Source: Lumbricus terrestris (taxonomy: Eukaryota; Annelida; Clitellata; Crassiclitellata; Lumbricidae). From it: a stretch of 64,000 bases of DNA. Positions 1-12,039 of this stretch are shown in pieces. Under the pieces are notes generated by a model, which searched no databases, was not told the origin of the DNA, and worked only from the letters and a program-made list of their open reading frames with translations. Both the position numbers and the translations under genes were made by a program. Numbering within the stretch: position 1 is the stretch's first letter; the number at the start of each line of letters is the position of its first letter. The stretch is taken from contig OX457047.1 of NCBI GenBank assembly GCA_949752735.1, forward strand, positions 10,433,872 through 10,497,871, written 5' to 3'.

Positions 1-59
1 TCGAAGGAGGTTGCAGTCCGGTGAATAAGCTATACATCCCGCGACTGTCCCCTTCTAGA

Positions 60-85
60 CGAGAGAGAGAGACCGAGAGAGAGAA

Positions 86-116
<31 letters not shown>

Positions 117-150
117 GACACGCAGAGAGAGATGCAAAGAGAGAGTAGCG
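60..150. repeat. GA/GACA tract
   Basis: GAGAGA with CAGACAGACAGACA inside. Confidence 0.9.
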
Positions 151-1164
151 ATCCAGCAAGAAGAGTCACATACAAGAGTGGAAGAAAATGAAGAAATGGA
201 TATTGCTAAGGATGGATCAGTGATCGTATTCTACAGGATCGCGTTTCAGACGCTGTGCACTGCAACCAGAGATAAGTGCTTTTCTTTTATTCTGATTGTC
301 AAAATTCTGCTTGACAGAAACATGCATAACAGCTTGGCCACATTACATATTCCGATGGACATAGCGGTCTATGTTTATGCTGTGGACAGCATTAGACAGT
401 GATCTGCGTATTAAAGATCGACAATTCGACAGAGCTGTGTTCCACTTTCTGCATAATTATATTAAGACTCTGTGTAAACAGGTAAGTGGACAGAGTCGGA
501 CGATGCAGGCGGATATGACTCCCGCTAAAAAATTGGGACAGATGAATCTTAATCATAAAGTTTGACCCGAAGATTATTAGTTGACCTTGGTTCGGACGTG
601 GCAATAAACTCAATCTCAGACTCGGCGTCGCTTGTCAATTTCTTTTAATGAAAGTCGTGAAAGAGTAATAAACGATGGAAATCGAAAATCGTCAGAAATT
701 TTTGAGAAACATGTTCGTTCGTCATGCAAATTTTTTTCATGCAATTTTGCTGGAAAATATGCAATCTGACTTTCGTACACGTTGATATTTCTTGTCATCG
801 TAAAACAAACTGATAATCAAATCAGTTTGTTTGTTTCGGTCCTTTGAAAATCGTGACAAAGTCGAAAAAAGTCGAAATTCCATTTAATCGTCCATGCATC
901 CATTTGTGTTGCGAGTATAGGTAGGCATAGTTTGTACTACGGATATTTTGTTTTGAAATCGCATGCTCTATCATAGATATTAGATAGTGAAAACCTACAG
1001 AAATAGGTCTATGAATGTGTTGTATAATGTATAGAATAGGCCTACACGTTGGCCTGCGTAGAAAGTAATGAAGATCAAAAGAGAGGCTCTAAATCGCGTC
1101 TCTTCAAGATGCCTACTAACAGGTCAACCCCGACAGAAAGAATGGTTTTCAAGTATATAGCCTA
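151..1164. other. No gene recognized
   Basis: AT-rich. There is a donor-like AAACAG|GTAAGTGG on the plus strand near 482, but no homologous reading frame before it. A 10-bp inverted repeat (ACAAACTGAT) lies near 806-831. Confidence 0.6.
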
Positions 1165-2362
1165 CAAGGTGGGACACAAAAAGTAATTTCCTATGGATTT
1201 TTGCCAATATCTTAGCCCAAAATAAGAATTTTAACATAAAATTTTACGAAACTAGAGGTGATTCATATCTATAATATATTATGTACAATAGCCAAATTTT
1301 AACAAGAAATTTCAAAAGTTATACCACGTTTAGTGAGCACGTCCAATTTGCTTTGACGATCCAAAAACGTAACCCATCAAAAATTATCAAAAAACGAGTT
1401 TGTTAAGTCACATCTAAATTTAATTATTGTTATCAAATGAACTTGATATTGCTTCACAACTTGTGTCCAATGTTCAAACACCAGTGCTCACACTTGTTCT
1501 CTGGCTCTTTGTAAAGTTTCTTAGGGACTTGTTAATGTGTCTCAGAGGTAAATCTTTCCATAATTATCAACTCCAATGTGACCATCAATTCTCTTGTCAC
1601 TCATGGTTTTGGCCGCAGATCGTGGTATTTTTCCAGCAAAGCTCTCCACGCTTGATAATTGAGTAGGCTATAGGGCCTATCAGGTAGCCTAAAATCTGGA
1701 GATTTGGGATCTATTGATTCTTCTTGATGAAACCATTACAATAATATTGACGTTGTGCCGATCCCCTTTCATCAACGGCATATTCCTTAACTTTTCGAAT
1801 TAGCTCTTAATTTCTCCGCTCTCACTGTTTATCAGAGTAAGTGGTGATTATGGTTTAAGTTCTAAGACCCTGCTCATGAAGTATATGAATAGACTACACA
1901 TTTTGTTGGTCTTATAAATTTCAACTTTTCTATTTTACTAGCAAAATTATGAATCGACAAAAAAACCAACTTTATTTACAATTTGATAGGCATCTTGCTA
2001 AATGATGTCACAGTTACGTGCTTCTTCGCTGGTACATGTTTCTTTTCAAAATGATAAGAATAATAATTGTCTGGCAGTATCAAGTTCATTTGATAACAAT
2101 TATTTAAGATGGGACTTGATAAAATACTATTTTTTTACTTTTTGATGCGTTATGTATTTTGATCGTCACAAACAGTAGGTGGGCCCACTAAAAATGCTAT
2201 AACTTTTGTTATGTTTGAGATTTCTTGGTAAAATTTGGCTATAATTGTACGTAGGCTAGATATAAATTACCTATCAGCTCGTAAAACGTTCTTTGAAAAT
2301 TCTTATTTGTGGCCAAGATCTTTGCAAAAAACTGTAGCGATTACTTTTTGGCCCACCCTGCA
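1165..2362. mobile_element. Mariner-like element with about 270-bp inverted repeats
   Basis: The left end CAAGGTGGGACACAAAAAGT and the right end inverted, CAGGGTGGGCCAAAAAGTAA, begin inverted arms of about 270 bp (1165-1440 and 2085-2362) that stay alignable through TTATCAAATGAACTTGATA. TA flanks both sides approximately. The segment near 1440-1740 is homologous to the mariner transposase end at 49655-49915. No intact ORF; an old copy. Confidence 0.75.
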
Positions 2363-3949
2363 TAAATTACGTATGATTAACCATTGTATGCCTACTGGTC
2401 CACTGCGCTTTTCTGTCGTGTCAAACATGTATGCATAGGCCCTAAATATATTGAATCAAGCAATCAATCTTGTTTTAAGGTATGCCATAGGCCTATGGCA
2501 AAAAGAGTTATGGCAGTTCACGGATCTGAACAGTTAGTCACAAACGGCTCGAAGATATAATCAATCAGCTCATGAAGAGGTTGAATCAAAGACGGGCGCT
2601 GGAAAGCACAGCATGCATTTATCATACATCGGTATATTTGAATTTAACCTGGATTATAATAGTTACACGACTAAATTACACCGAGTAGGATATGACATTT
2701 TGACATTTTCTCTAATAAAACGACCAGTTTCAGACCGATTAATCAGAGTCAACCATAATATAATTTCGGCAGTAGGGGGTTGCGTCGGGATCATGGGGTC
2801 ATTCACCAGGTCGAAGAAATTCAATTGAAAAAAGACCGTAAAATTCCAAAGAATTTTTGGCAAGTCATAAGGCAGGAAAAGAGTAAAATAGGCAGGTTAA
2901 ATAGTAGCGCCATAACGGCTTAATGCCAGGCTCACCCAAATACTGACTTAAACAATAAAAAAAACCTGGTAAACTTTAAGCCTTCGGCCTAACCCACGGT
3001 CAAATCTATTGAAGGCATCCGAGCTGTCCAACTTGCGCCCGAGAGTTCGCAAATTGTTTTCCAATTTAGACAAATGAAGTCAAAGTGAAGAAAGTTTCTG
3101 GCTCAATTATAGTTTATTTAATCTGACGCTGAACAACGATTGTTGAGCATGCGATACGTGGTGTGCATAGGCTACAGTTGATTAGGTCTATATTTTTCAG
3201 TATGTCTATTCCAGACCAACTTTTAATTAATACTATTTAACTAAAATTGTCATTAAACTTTTAGTCGCTGTTTTTTTACTGTAAACCCAGGCCTAAAGTA
3301 CTGGTGCGGCCCTTGTCTTCAAGAATAATTTCTTTGGCAACTTAAGGTCTCAATACGGTTGGGCAGCACTGCAGTTCAACTCGTCGCTGATGTTAATTAC
3401 TGTTTCTAACTCGCACAGAGAACCATAATTACCCAAACTTCGACTTATCGATCAGAATCGCATTTTCCTCGCGGTGCGATTGGGCTAATTGTGTAGCTCC
3501 TATAGTTTGTCGATGCGCAGTTGAGATCGATAACCTACTGGCATGCACGGGCTTTGCGACATGCAGGAGATAGAGAAAGAGAGATGAGAGAATCGAATTG
3601 CACATGCGTTATTACTGAGGTTAACAAGTATAAGAATCTTTTACCTGTCCAATGTCCTTTTAAACAGAAACGTAAAACAAAGGCAATGTTAGAAGACAAC
3701 ACAAGAAAATCATATTTCTCACCATTACTATATTATTACATGTCATTGTGTCTTTGTCTTTTTTAAATTAATTGACAGAATTCGTCAATGTGAAATTGAT
3801 TATTTCTCTTAAGCGAAGTTAAATGTTAAGCAGTTCGTTTGCCTGCTTTTTGTGACTTTCCCGATATATTTACCATATTTTGCAGAGGGTTGCGTGACAA
3901 TCAGAACCCATTATAGACTTTTTGGCCAATAATAGCAGCCTGTGCTATT
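2363..3949. other. No gene recognized
   Basis: AT-rich HCN intron or flank; short ORFs only, no structure I can interpret. Confidence 0.6.
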
Positions 3950-4027
3950 GTCATTTATGCAACACCTTTTAAAGGTTCATTTATGCAACACCTTTTTAAG
4001 GTTCATTTATGCAATACCTTTTTTAGG
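3950..4027. repeat. Short minisatellite, three units
   Basis: TTCATTTATGCAACACCTTT with a growing T run, repeated three times at about 27-29 bp. Confidence 0.85.
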
Positions 4028-4345
4028 CTGTCTTATATTCTCTGCCATTCCCAGTAATCTTTCTCTTGCGTGCGTGCCATTTTTTCCTCACGTTTAAGAC
4101 TGAGTCTGTCTGTCTGTTTCCTTTTAAGCTTCATATCACTAAGTCGGTGCTCTGTGCCTGTCTGTATGTCTTTTGTACGTGTGTATGACTGTTCGTCTAT
4201 TCTTGTTTTTTTGTCGACACGTCTAAAAATATGACTTGCCGTCTGACTTCTAAGCTGCTGATGTCTATTTGATGGTCGCATAAGCAACAGAAGCTGCAGA
4301 GGATGTGATGACTGAAGGCAAGCAAGTGGGGCAAGATCACGACTG

Positions 4346-4552
4346 ATGAAGCAGGAAGAAGAGGAGGATGAGGATGGAGACGAGAAGAAGAAAATGATGT
4401 TGTTGTTGATGATGATGGTGATGATGATGATGATGAAGGTGATGAAGATGATGATGCTGTTGTTGTTGTTGTTGATGATGATGATGATGTTGTTGTTGTT
4501 GTTGATGGTGGTGATGATGATGATGATGATAATGATGATGATGATGATGATG

Positions 4553-4600
<48 letters not shown>

Positions 4601-4643
4601 GTGATGGTGATGGTGATGGTGATGGTGATGGTGATGGTGATGG

Positions 4644-4701
<58 letters not shown>

Positions 4702-4735
4702 GATGATGATGAAGATGATGATGATGATGAAGAAG
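4346..4735. repeat. ATG/GTT/GGT trinucleotide tract
   Basis: GATGATGAT with GTTGTT and GGTGAT blocks. The 269- and 149-codon ORFs across it are low-complexity artefacts. Confidence 0.95.
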
Positions 4736-4904
4736 AAACTAAAGGAGAAGAAGAAGTCCTTCAAGGCTTCAACTATAGCCCTGAGACATTTATAAGGTTT
4801 TGAATTTTGAATTGTCAGCGACTTCATTTTATTAGCCTGCAAAGTCCTCTCCTCGTCGTCTCATCTTGCCACCGACAGTGTATGTACGGTCAGTGGACTG
4901 ATTA

Positions 4905-5040
4905 TAGCTTAAATGCCTATAGATGCACCCATTATAGCCCGAATCTCGATGAAAATTTCTATCCTGCTATGGCGGGAATTTGAACCCCCGACCTTTTCTC
5001 GATTGACAGTGTTACACGCTAACCACTGCACCGTTGAGTT
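4905..5040 (-). repeat. tRNA-derived SINE
   Basis: The minus strand has a pol III A-box-like GTGCAGTGGTTAGCGTGTA and, 33 nt on, a B-box region GGGGGTTCAAATTCCCGCC. The start is CAACGGTGCAG near 5038; the tRNA-unrelated part runs to about 4905. The head abuts the TATAG/TATGG repeat at 5041-5150. Confidence 0.75.
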
Positions 5041-5150
5041 TGGTATAGTATAGTATGGTATAGTATGGCATAGTATGGTATGGTATAGCATGGTATAGTA
5101 TAGTATTGTATGGTATGGTATAGTATAGTATGGTATTGTATAGTATGATT
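5041..5150. repeat. TATAG/TATGG pentanucleotide repeat
   Basis: Mixed TATAG, TATGG and TATTG units next to the SINE head. Confidence 0.9.
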
Positions 5151-5282
5151 CAATAATTCAGTGTACAGTAAAGAAAGACATGTCAAGGTTCAAAGAATTG
5201 GAATAACGTCGTGTGGATAAAATGAATATGTTAAGAGACAATACGACAATGGCAGTATACAAAGAATTGCATAGAGTAATAT

Positions 5283-5640
5283 GTAGTCTATAAGATTCAT
5301 TCATTCATTCACTCATTCTGAGAATTTATATAGCGCCTCTTAAAGATATCTACTCAGAGGCGCTCTCTGCACTAACTAACCGACATAATGCTAAGAGTCA
5401 TAGCGAGCGAAAAATGACAATAAATTGCAAGACAAACACAGTAAACTGAAAAAGTCACCAGTGGCGAGCCCTCGCAAACACGTAGAGTTAAAACCATCCG
5501 ATACCATCGGATTCCCGTAGACAGCTGGTTGATCAGAGTCTCTGGTTGGTGGTAGATGACGCCCGTCCGGCTAATCGTCGAAGCTCAAGCAAGGATGCGT
5601 GTAGGAGAAGGCATTCGTCGCAAGGATGATGAGTTAGGTA
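5283..5640 (+). repeat. Dispersed hairpin repeat, fullest copy
   Basis: A TTCA run is followed by GCGCCTCT (5333-5340) and its complement AGAGGCGC (5356-5363), then about 270 bp of non-coding body. The same hairpin core recurs near 7010, 27160, 28300, 34280, 44087 and 63780. I recognize this type of 'atagcgcctct' repeat as common in marine invertebrates but cannot name its class. Confidence 0.65.
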
Positions 5641-5904
5641 TGGTAAAGCAATAATTTTAAGGAACCAATGAGGTAGTGCTATAGTTATAAGGTGACAAAG
5701 GTCACGAAGCTCATCCTTTTTCTATTTCAGGTTCATTAATTTTGTCAATTAATTACCAAAACAGCGAAGGTTTAGCCTACATTTAGTTTTTCACGTTGAT
5801 CTTGAAGCAAATAATTCGCTATCACTTATTATAGATCTAATAGTCTATACGAAATTATATCTCAATGTTTTTGTGTGATTGCCTGGACTTCATGTGAGGA
5901 AGTG

Positions 5905-5954
<50 letters not shown>

Positions 5955-5990
5955 CGTGTGTATGCATGCGAGCATGTATGCGTGCACGTG
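5905..5990. repeat. GT/CA repeat inside the HCN intron
   Basis: About 20 GT units, then GT/GC mixtures; on the HCN transcript this is a CA repeat starting about 20 nt after the donor at 6010. Confidence 0.95.
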
Positions 5991-6010
5991 TGTGTATATG
6001 TCTGTAATAC

Positions 6011-6108
6011 CTCTTCCCATTGGCTGACGTATCTTACGAGACGCGAGAGTCGCAGAAGTCGAAGAAGACTCAGCAACTTGACGAGTCGGAATATCCTCAA
6101 CGCTCTCC
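6011..6108 (-). CDS. HCN: HCN channel exon: S4 voltage sensor and S4-S5 linker start
   Basis: This 98-nt exon encodes the voltage sensor. Starting from the split Gly codon it reads [19 protein letters not shown], then [13 protein letters not shown]. Basic residues recur every third position and the usual HCN serine interrupts the series before the last arginines. HCN S4 moves inward on hyperpolarization; the S4-S5 linker begins at QWEE. The acceptor is TTCTTGTCGCAG. The donor is GAG|GTATTA, a poor match to consensus, followed 60-100 nt into the intron by a long CA repeat on the transcript strand. The next exon (S5 and pore) was not found in the remaining 6 kb, so the following intron is longer than that or ends outside the window. 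Confidence 0.95.
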
Positions 6109-6424
6109 CTGCGACAAGAAACAGAACAGGAAAACGAATTGACTCATATGCCGAGTCTGAGAAAACGAAGGCGCTAACACATCGTATCCATGGCTACCTC
6201 ATGGCTAACTCATGCTCATAAAATATATCTTCCCTCGCACGATCAATGAATTGATCGGACGAGGTTCTTCAACACCTTTGCCCCTTTGAAGATCGATTCT
6301 TTCAACCTCGCTGCTGGGATGCAGGTTCTGACGACTTTAGAGCTTTTCTCTTGGAATTTCGATCTAAAATTTGAATGGCCATATGCGTAGAGCCGTAGAC
6401 TAGGTCTATATGTTTCGCCCAATT

Positions 6425-6612
6425 GCTGACAAAAAGATAACGTTTTAGCCGCCAAAATAGTTGATGACCTGTCATCAGTCATCCTGGTCGGAGGTAATGG
6501 CCTCCCTAGTATCCTGCTTTGATGGCTTGTTGAAACCAAATGGGAGGCCGCGTCCCATGCACTTTTTAAATGGGGGCCATGGCCGGATTGTTCCCCCTGG
6601 ATCCGCCTCTGA
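6425..6612. mobile_element. Truncated MITE of the CAGGGGCGGATC family
   Basis: Only the right part of the family is present, ending GGATCCGCCTCTG. Similarity to the copy at 35315-35842 starts near AAAAAGATAACG and includes the GATGGCTTGTTGAAACCAAA block. The left terminus is missing. It lies 317 bp upstream, in transcript sense, of the HCN S4 exon. Confidence 0.8.
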
Positions 6613-8037
6613 TATGTGCAGGTCTAGGCCTATATGTGGGCTCTTTTGCATGCCATTATCACTGTAGAATTGCCAGTCTTTTGATTGCGGTTCCGCCATA
6701 AAGAGTAGCCACTCACTAGCTTCTCGAGCAAAATAATAATAATAAGACGATTTTTATAGCACCATAGCTCAACCGAAGGAAGGACGCTGTACAGTGTACA
6801 GTGTACATCTACTACACCATGAGTTCGAAACGTTAATGACGGTCATAAGAATGTTTAAAAAGAAAGGTCTTTATATGCGATTTGAATGGCTCCAAAGATG
6901 GCGCGTTCTTCATATGCCATGGCTAAAATTGCCTGCTTTTATATTGTCGCTCAAATCTTATTTTTAGCTGTGGCTATGCTGGGAGCGCTTCTGATTAGTT
7001 GTTTTAATGAGGCGCTATATAAATTCTCGGAGCGAGCAATGTTTAAAGCTCATTCGACGCCAATCGGAGAATGATTTGCTGTTTTCCTCTTAGATCTTCC
7101 AAAAGGGTCAAAAAATTTATATTCATCGATTTTTTTAATGGCCTAAGGACGTTTGTGTTAAGTCAGAGAGAATGAACATTTTACAAAATGAAGTGGAACT
7201 GATTTGAGAAATGAATTAAATGCAAATTTGATTTTAAAAATGACTCAGAGCTTCCATAACTACCAACAACGTGGATGGAGTATTAATAGGCTATTGCAAG
7301 TAGAAATAGGTATGGCGACTAGGGCCTGATAAAAATGTAAAAACTAAAAAGTAATAAAATAAATTTCTATCTCCGCATAACAAAAACACTGAATGCGAGC
7401 GACACGAAGAAGAATTTAGGATATGAAATGTGAACATAATTTTATACTTAGAATAATAATTTCATTAGGCCCTAATTTAATTTGCTTTAATCGGCTCTTT
7501 TAAGGAAAACTGCTAGACTCTACAAGAGCAACATTTGAAGTTCAGACACATTTACAATTACGAGAAATCCGAGTAGGTCCCAACTTAGGTCCTGTAGCAG
7601 CTTTCTAGCACAACAAGAAACTCGATTCAAATATCCTCTCGATTCTGAGAATTTTACTACGCGGAACGCATCAAACGACGAAGAAGTGTTAGGAAGAATA
7701 TAAATACTTGAATGGAATACTTGGAAGGAAAAGAGGAAACGTCATCAGTTGATGGAGTCTAAGGCCAGCAACTCTTGATCCGTCAACTGTACATCGGCAC
7801 TCAACCGAATTATCCTTATCCGCTGCTGTGGGTCACTGACTTCCGTCCGGTATTCTCTCCGTCCGTATACCATCTCATTCTCGTCCATAATCCTACCCAC
7901 GTCCGGTGCATCTCATCACAATCATCCCACTGTCACGTCCGCCGTCCTCTACCGTTCAAGTCATTAGCCATACAGTCATAGATTCACGTGACAAGGCATC
8001 CATCAATCCATCATTCATTCTGTCGTAGTAGTAGTAT
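6613..8037. other. HCN intron, largely unassigned
   Basis: No ORF of note. A GTACAGTGTACAGTGTACA palindromic triplet lies near 6790-6808 and a hairpin-repeat fragment near 7005. Confidence 0.6.
7005..7040 (-). repeat. Dispersed hairpin repeat fragment
   Basis: The minus strand reads CCGAGAATTTATATAGCGCC, matching the copy near 5318-5338 almost exactly. Confidence 0.55.
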
Positions 8038-8397
8038 CAGTGGCGGCGCCAGGATTGCAGTTTTGGGGAGTCTGGTTGAGAGAGACGAAACGCCGAGGAA
8101 ATTTTCCATTTTTCATTCGCCAAAATTTCTGATGACCTTTTTTTTAGTCATTTGACCGAAATCTCAAGAAAACCACTTAATTTTCCCATTAAAAAAACTG
8201 ACGACTTTTTTAGGCATTCGGTCGAAATCTCAAGAAAAAAAATATTTTATTTTCCCTGTTCCCAAAAATCCTGATGATTTTGTTTTAGAGGGGGGGGCTT
8301 AGTCGAAATCTCAGAAAAATATTTCATTTTCCCTGTGCAAAAATACCTGATTATCTTTTTGGGGGCTTAGCCCTTTAGCCCCCTGGCGACGCCACTG
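8038..8397. mobile_element. hAT-type MITE, 360 bp, TIR CAGTGGCGNCGCCAGG
   Basis: Ends CAGTGGCGGCGCCAGG and, inverted, CAGTGGCGTCGCCAGG are flanked by the exact 8-bp duplication AGTAGTAT (8030-8037, 8398-8405). The interior repeats a TGACGACTTTTTTAGGCATT-like module followed by CGAAATCTCAAGAAA three times. Confidence 0.93.
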
Positions 8398-8597
8398 AGT
8401 AGTATCATCGTTTATTGACAATATTCAGCAGTCAGCGTTCATTATTGGTACACTGGTACAGGTTACATGATGAATGAGATTGCTTGTTAGCATAATAATA
8501 ATTATTGTTCTCATGCATGAGAAAGATTTGTTTGCTATTTTCTATTGATCTATAAAACTCTTGTCGTACAATTTCTTTCATCTTTGGTTGAAAGCCA

Positions 8598-8685
8598 AAA
8601 CTCATCGTCATCATCATCATCGTCATCGTCATCGTCATCGTCGTTGTCGTCATCATCATCGTCCTCGTCTTGTCATCATCAGCTT
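8598..8685. repeat. TCA/TCG trinucleotide tract
   Basis: ATCATCATCATCGTCATCGT-type units; open in several frames. Confidence 0.9.
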
Positions 8686-8715
8686 TCGATTGATGAGGAG
8701 AAGTTTATTGATTGC

Positions 8716-9664
8716 CATAGGGGAAGACGGGGTAATTTCGGCTATAAGGTAAATTCGGCCAGGGTGATTTCAAGGAAACCAGTGGGCATAGGAAGATTTT
8801 ATTGCTGCCATCTAGCGTATAATATCATATTAAGTACGTTTATTGAGATAGTTTTGCTTTTATGTGAGTATAATTTGCTAAAAGCCAAAAAATGAGTTCG
8901 AGCATAACCCACTTATCCATACTGTGGCAGTAAAAGCTAAGAATTCAAGGTAATCTTGTTCAAATGTTAATTATTTGCTTTTTATTCTGCAAATCACGAT
9001 ATTTTTGGCCAATTTGGTTATCCAAATTCATGATACAAAAATGCGGTTCATGCTCGTTAAAATTGTTTTGGAGGGTGGGTGGGTCGGGGGTAAATTCGGC
9101 CATGTGGACGAATTTACCCCAAAGATGTTAGGAATGGTACATAGTGCCAATTTTAATACAATAACTTTATATTTTGTACCAATATACCCAGTTTTAATGT
9201 AAAATATAACTATAACGCATCATTTCATACTCTATATTGTGGGTTTTTTTAAATTGAAAAAATATTTTTTTAAATTATTATTTTTATTAAATTCTTTAAA
9301 AAAATTAAAAAATCACAGACATACAATCAGGTATTCCCTAAATATCTCTGATGTGTAATTTCCGACTTAATGCTGATTTTGGTGTGAACCGCCACATATA
9401 CCTCATCTGGTTTGTTGTGAGGATCAAATTAATCGTGTTGGCCGAATTCACCCCGTATACTGGGGTAAAATCGGCCAAAAATTCCCTTTACAAAAACATT
9501 TTTTCCCACAAATGTTTTTCTCTCTCCCAAAAAGTAACCTTACAGTATATTGACCCTATCTTGCTTTATTCAGTTATGATTTTATTTAATTTTAGCAGTC
9601 AAACCGTTTCAAATTATAAAAAAAATACGAAAAATGGCCGAAATTACCCCGGCTTCCCCTATAC
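8716..9664. mobile_element. MITE-like element with TIR TAGGGGAAGNCGGGGTAA
   Basis: The left end TAGGGGAAGACGGGGTAATT and the right end inverted, TAGGGGAAGCCGGGGTAATT, match over about 27 bp. A TA duplication at each side would fit. The interior repeats short blocks such as GGTAAATTCGGCC (near 8750, 9090, 9440, 9470). AT-rich, with no convincing protein. Confidence 0.75.
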
Positions 9665-9955
9665 GACTGAATCTCGTAAAAGTCTGAGTTGGCTACAACA
9701 AGACAAATCGTCGAATGTATCAAAAGCAGCGGACAAGTCAAGAAGAACAAATACAGACCTGCTTCACCATTCACTAGGAGATTAGTGAATCAAATTTGTA
9801 AGTATAATAATACGGTAGGCCTACTTGCAGGTTGTACATGTACTTGCGATATGAGTCTCTTTGCTCATTTTTACCTTTACACTTAACAAATGACAATACT
9901 CAATAAAACTGAAGTTGTTTTACATGCGCGGGACCCTAAAGTTTGGGAGCCCATG

Positions 9956-9956
<1 letters not shown>

Positions 9957-9999
<43 letters not shown>
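9957..9999. repeat. TA microsatellite hosting transposon copy 1
   Basis: About 21 TA units directly left of the element; the run resumes at 12026-12039 on the right. Confidence 0.95.
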
Positions 10000-10002
<3 letters not shown>

Positions 10003-12025
10003 GGTGGCCCTTAAAAATGAAAGTTGAAAATAATTTGCTGGCACCCCTCCAATCTATTTCAATTATGAAGAAAATAATTTGTGCAAAAAATCTTTGCAAT
10101 AGGGCCATATTTAGGGGTGCCCCCCGAGCTCTCAAGTTTCAATAATGTACGAGTAAACTTCCAAATTATAATTGGAATCGCAAACTAACATTTTCAGTGC
10201 TTTAATACATTCTGTCGGCCTACTAATGTTGGCAATGCATCAATATTTAATATTTAGTACTTACTTACTTATTAAAATTATGTGAGCTTTAAAATTTTAG
10301 TCACTGCACAATTTCAAATATAGCCTATGTTTGATTAACGTTTGTTGTCTGGTTGAAAAAAGGTGGCAATATTTTATGAAGAGTTGTTTAATACAAGGAA
10401 AGACATTTGATTTTAGTCTACTATTGGAAACATAGGCCTACATTGTCAGACAGAGTAAATACGAAATATTACAAATATTACAAATAATTATTCATAATTA
10501 ATTATGCAAACGAGAGGGAAAATAAGTGTCTATCTACTTGGCTCTTATGAGCCTGAAATTCTTGGAGCAAAGTTACTATCGTATCGTCAAACTTGGATAC
10601 TTCATGCATCTACTCAAAGTTGGCAAGCAGACAGTCCGTTATTCCAGTCAACAGGCTATAGAAAAAGCCACTCTATTTTGGAACCGAGCTGGTAAACATG
10701 TAAGAGATAAAAAGCATTGTATTGACAAGTTGGAGTCGGTTTTCGTGGAATGGAAAGGACTTCAAAAGCATAGACACCGAACAGCTACAGCTCACAAGAT
10801 TAAGGAGGAGAAATTTATTGAGAGACTAGATGACCTGTTTGATATTGCCCATGCAGAGTGGAGGTGTTCCTTCTCGTGGAATTCGGTTTCGAATACCTGG
10901 TGCTACGCACCGGGCACGATGGATGGCAAAAGTCATCTATACCATAAAATTAATATGTGGCTCTTTCGTGCTCAGTTCAAGAAGACTGCTGCAGAAGAAC
11001 GCAGCATTCGTGATATTGACTTCTTTTCAGTTGTTGTCTACCTGAAAGCCTGAATAACTGCGCCAATTGCTGTGGAGGCTCCTCTGAATGACTTCACCCT
11101 CATGGCAAACCTTCTCACATATCCACATATTACAATTTCTTCTGCTACAAGCAAGAAACTAGGGCTTCATCTCTGGCATTTGTCTGAAGAGCTTATTGGG
11201 CTTGCTCTTTTTGATTCAAGGGTATCCAATGACTCTAAGAAGCTAATGATTGCTGCCATGGACGAGGTAGCCCCAGATCATCCGCCTAAACGACCCAATG
11301 TGAAGTCAGATGCATTTCTTGGCACCAGCGGTCTGAAACAATTCTGTACAACCAACTCCAAGAAACTGTTCCAGGTGCTTGGTCTGCATGGACTATCTGA
11401 GATGATGCTTTCCAAAGATCCTGCTCTTTGGGAAGAGCATGAAGCATTTCGAGAAGCACAAGCAGTACTCAAAGGGTTGGCTGTCGTCAATGATAGAGCT
11501 GAACGAGGTGTAGCACTCATCCAGGACTTAAATAAAAAGCTAACAAAAGATGAGGATCAGCGTCAATTTCTCCTGCAGGTTGTCAGTGAACATCGACGAC
11601 AGTTCCCTGACTGTACGAAAAGAAATCTCGTGTCAAATTAGTCGAAAGCCGATTTCCTGCATTTTATTGTCTGTACTGATCATTTACTTTTGTGACCAGC
11701 TGAACAGTGAACAATAACTGAATTATAATTGAACAGTAAACACTTGTTTCATTGGCATTGTTGCATCACTAGAGTGTATTTTAGTCATCTCTGTAAAATT
11801 CTGAGTGACAGTGTGTTGAATATAGTTTGGTTGAAATTGTATGATTCAATTGATAAAATTTGTAATAAAGAATAAATTTCAGTGGTCGAGGGGCACCCCT
11901 AAATGTTTTGCAATTCCAAAATCCTTTTCAACATAATGTTATTTCTATAATTGGCATGGATTGAAAGGGTGCCAGACAAAATTTTACAATTTTTATTTTT
12001 TAGCTGTATGCTAAGGGCCACCCTA
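10000..12025 (+). mobile_element. 2026-bp DNA transposon, copy 1 (internally deleted)
   Basis: The element is bounded by inverted termini TAGGGTGGCCCTTA on both ends, followed by looser inverted similarity for about 140 bp (shared blocks ATTTAGGGGTGCCCC near both ends). It sits inside a TA dinucleotide repeat, so the target duplication cannot be defined; 8 bp would fit. It carries one interrupted gene at 10526-11641. A second copy lies inverted at 29034-31059, has the same length and matches wherever I compared it. The protein belongs to a family I know from many arthropod and cnidarian genomes with the signature NDxAERGVALIQ; I cannot name its superfamily with certainty. Confidence 0.9.
10526..11641 (+). 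pseudogene. Remnant transposase-like gene of copy 1
   Basis: The N-terminal part in frame 1 contains KHCIDKLESVFVEWKGLQKH and the block LDDLFDIAHAE. The frame then shifts by one (about 10858-10955) to give PSRGIRFRIPGATHRARWM, returns to frame 1 (LFRAQFKKTAAEERSIRD) and meets a TGA at 11051-11053. The same frame continues to 11641 with ATSKKLGLHLWHLSEELIG and NDRAERGVALIQDLNKKL. From memory of the family, several hundred residues that include the likely catalytic core are missing between FDIAHAE and PSRGIRF, and the TGA replaces a usually conserved Trp. No ATG opens the first segment in frame. The gene therefore looks dead, and the element was probably moved in trans. Confidence 0.85.
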
Positions 12026-12039
12026 ATATATATATATAT

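Noticed and set aside
178..482. Possible plus-strand exon ending at AAACAG|GTAAGTGG
   Set aside because: The donor is good but the reading frames before it show no known protein, and the gene around it is on the other strand.
4033..4842. Long ORFs of Ile/Thr or Met repeats on both strands
   Set aside because: They are translations of trinucleotide repeats; every frame is open. The same applies to ORFs at 42383-43243, 53301-53902 and 63084-63650.
1..5900. Next HCN exon (S5-pore)
   Set aside because: I looked for the expected pore signature (CIGYG-like) on the minus strand and did not find it.
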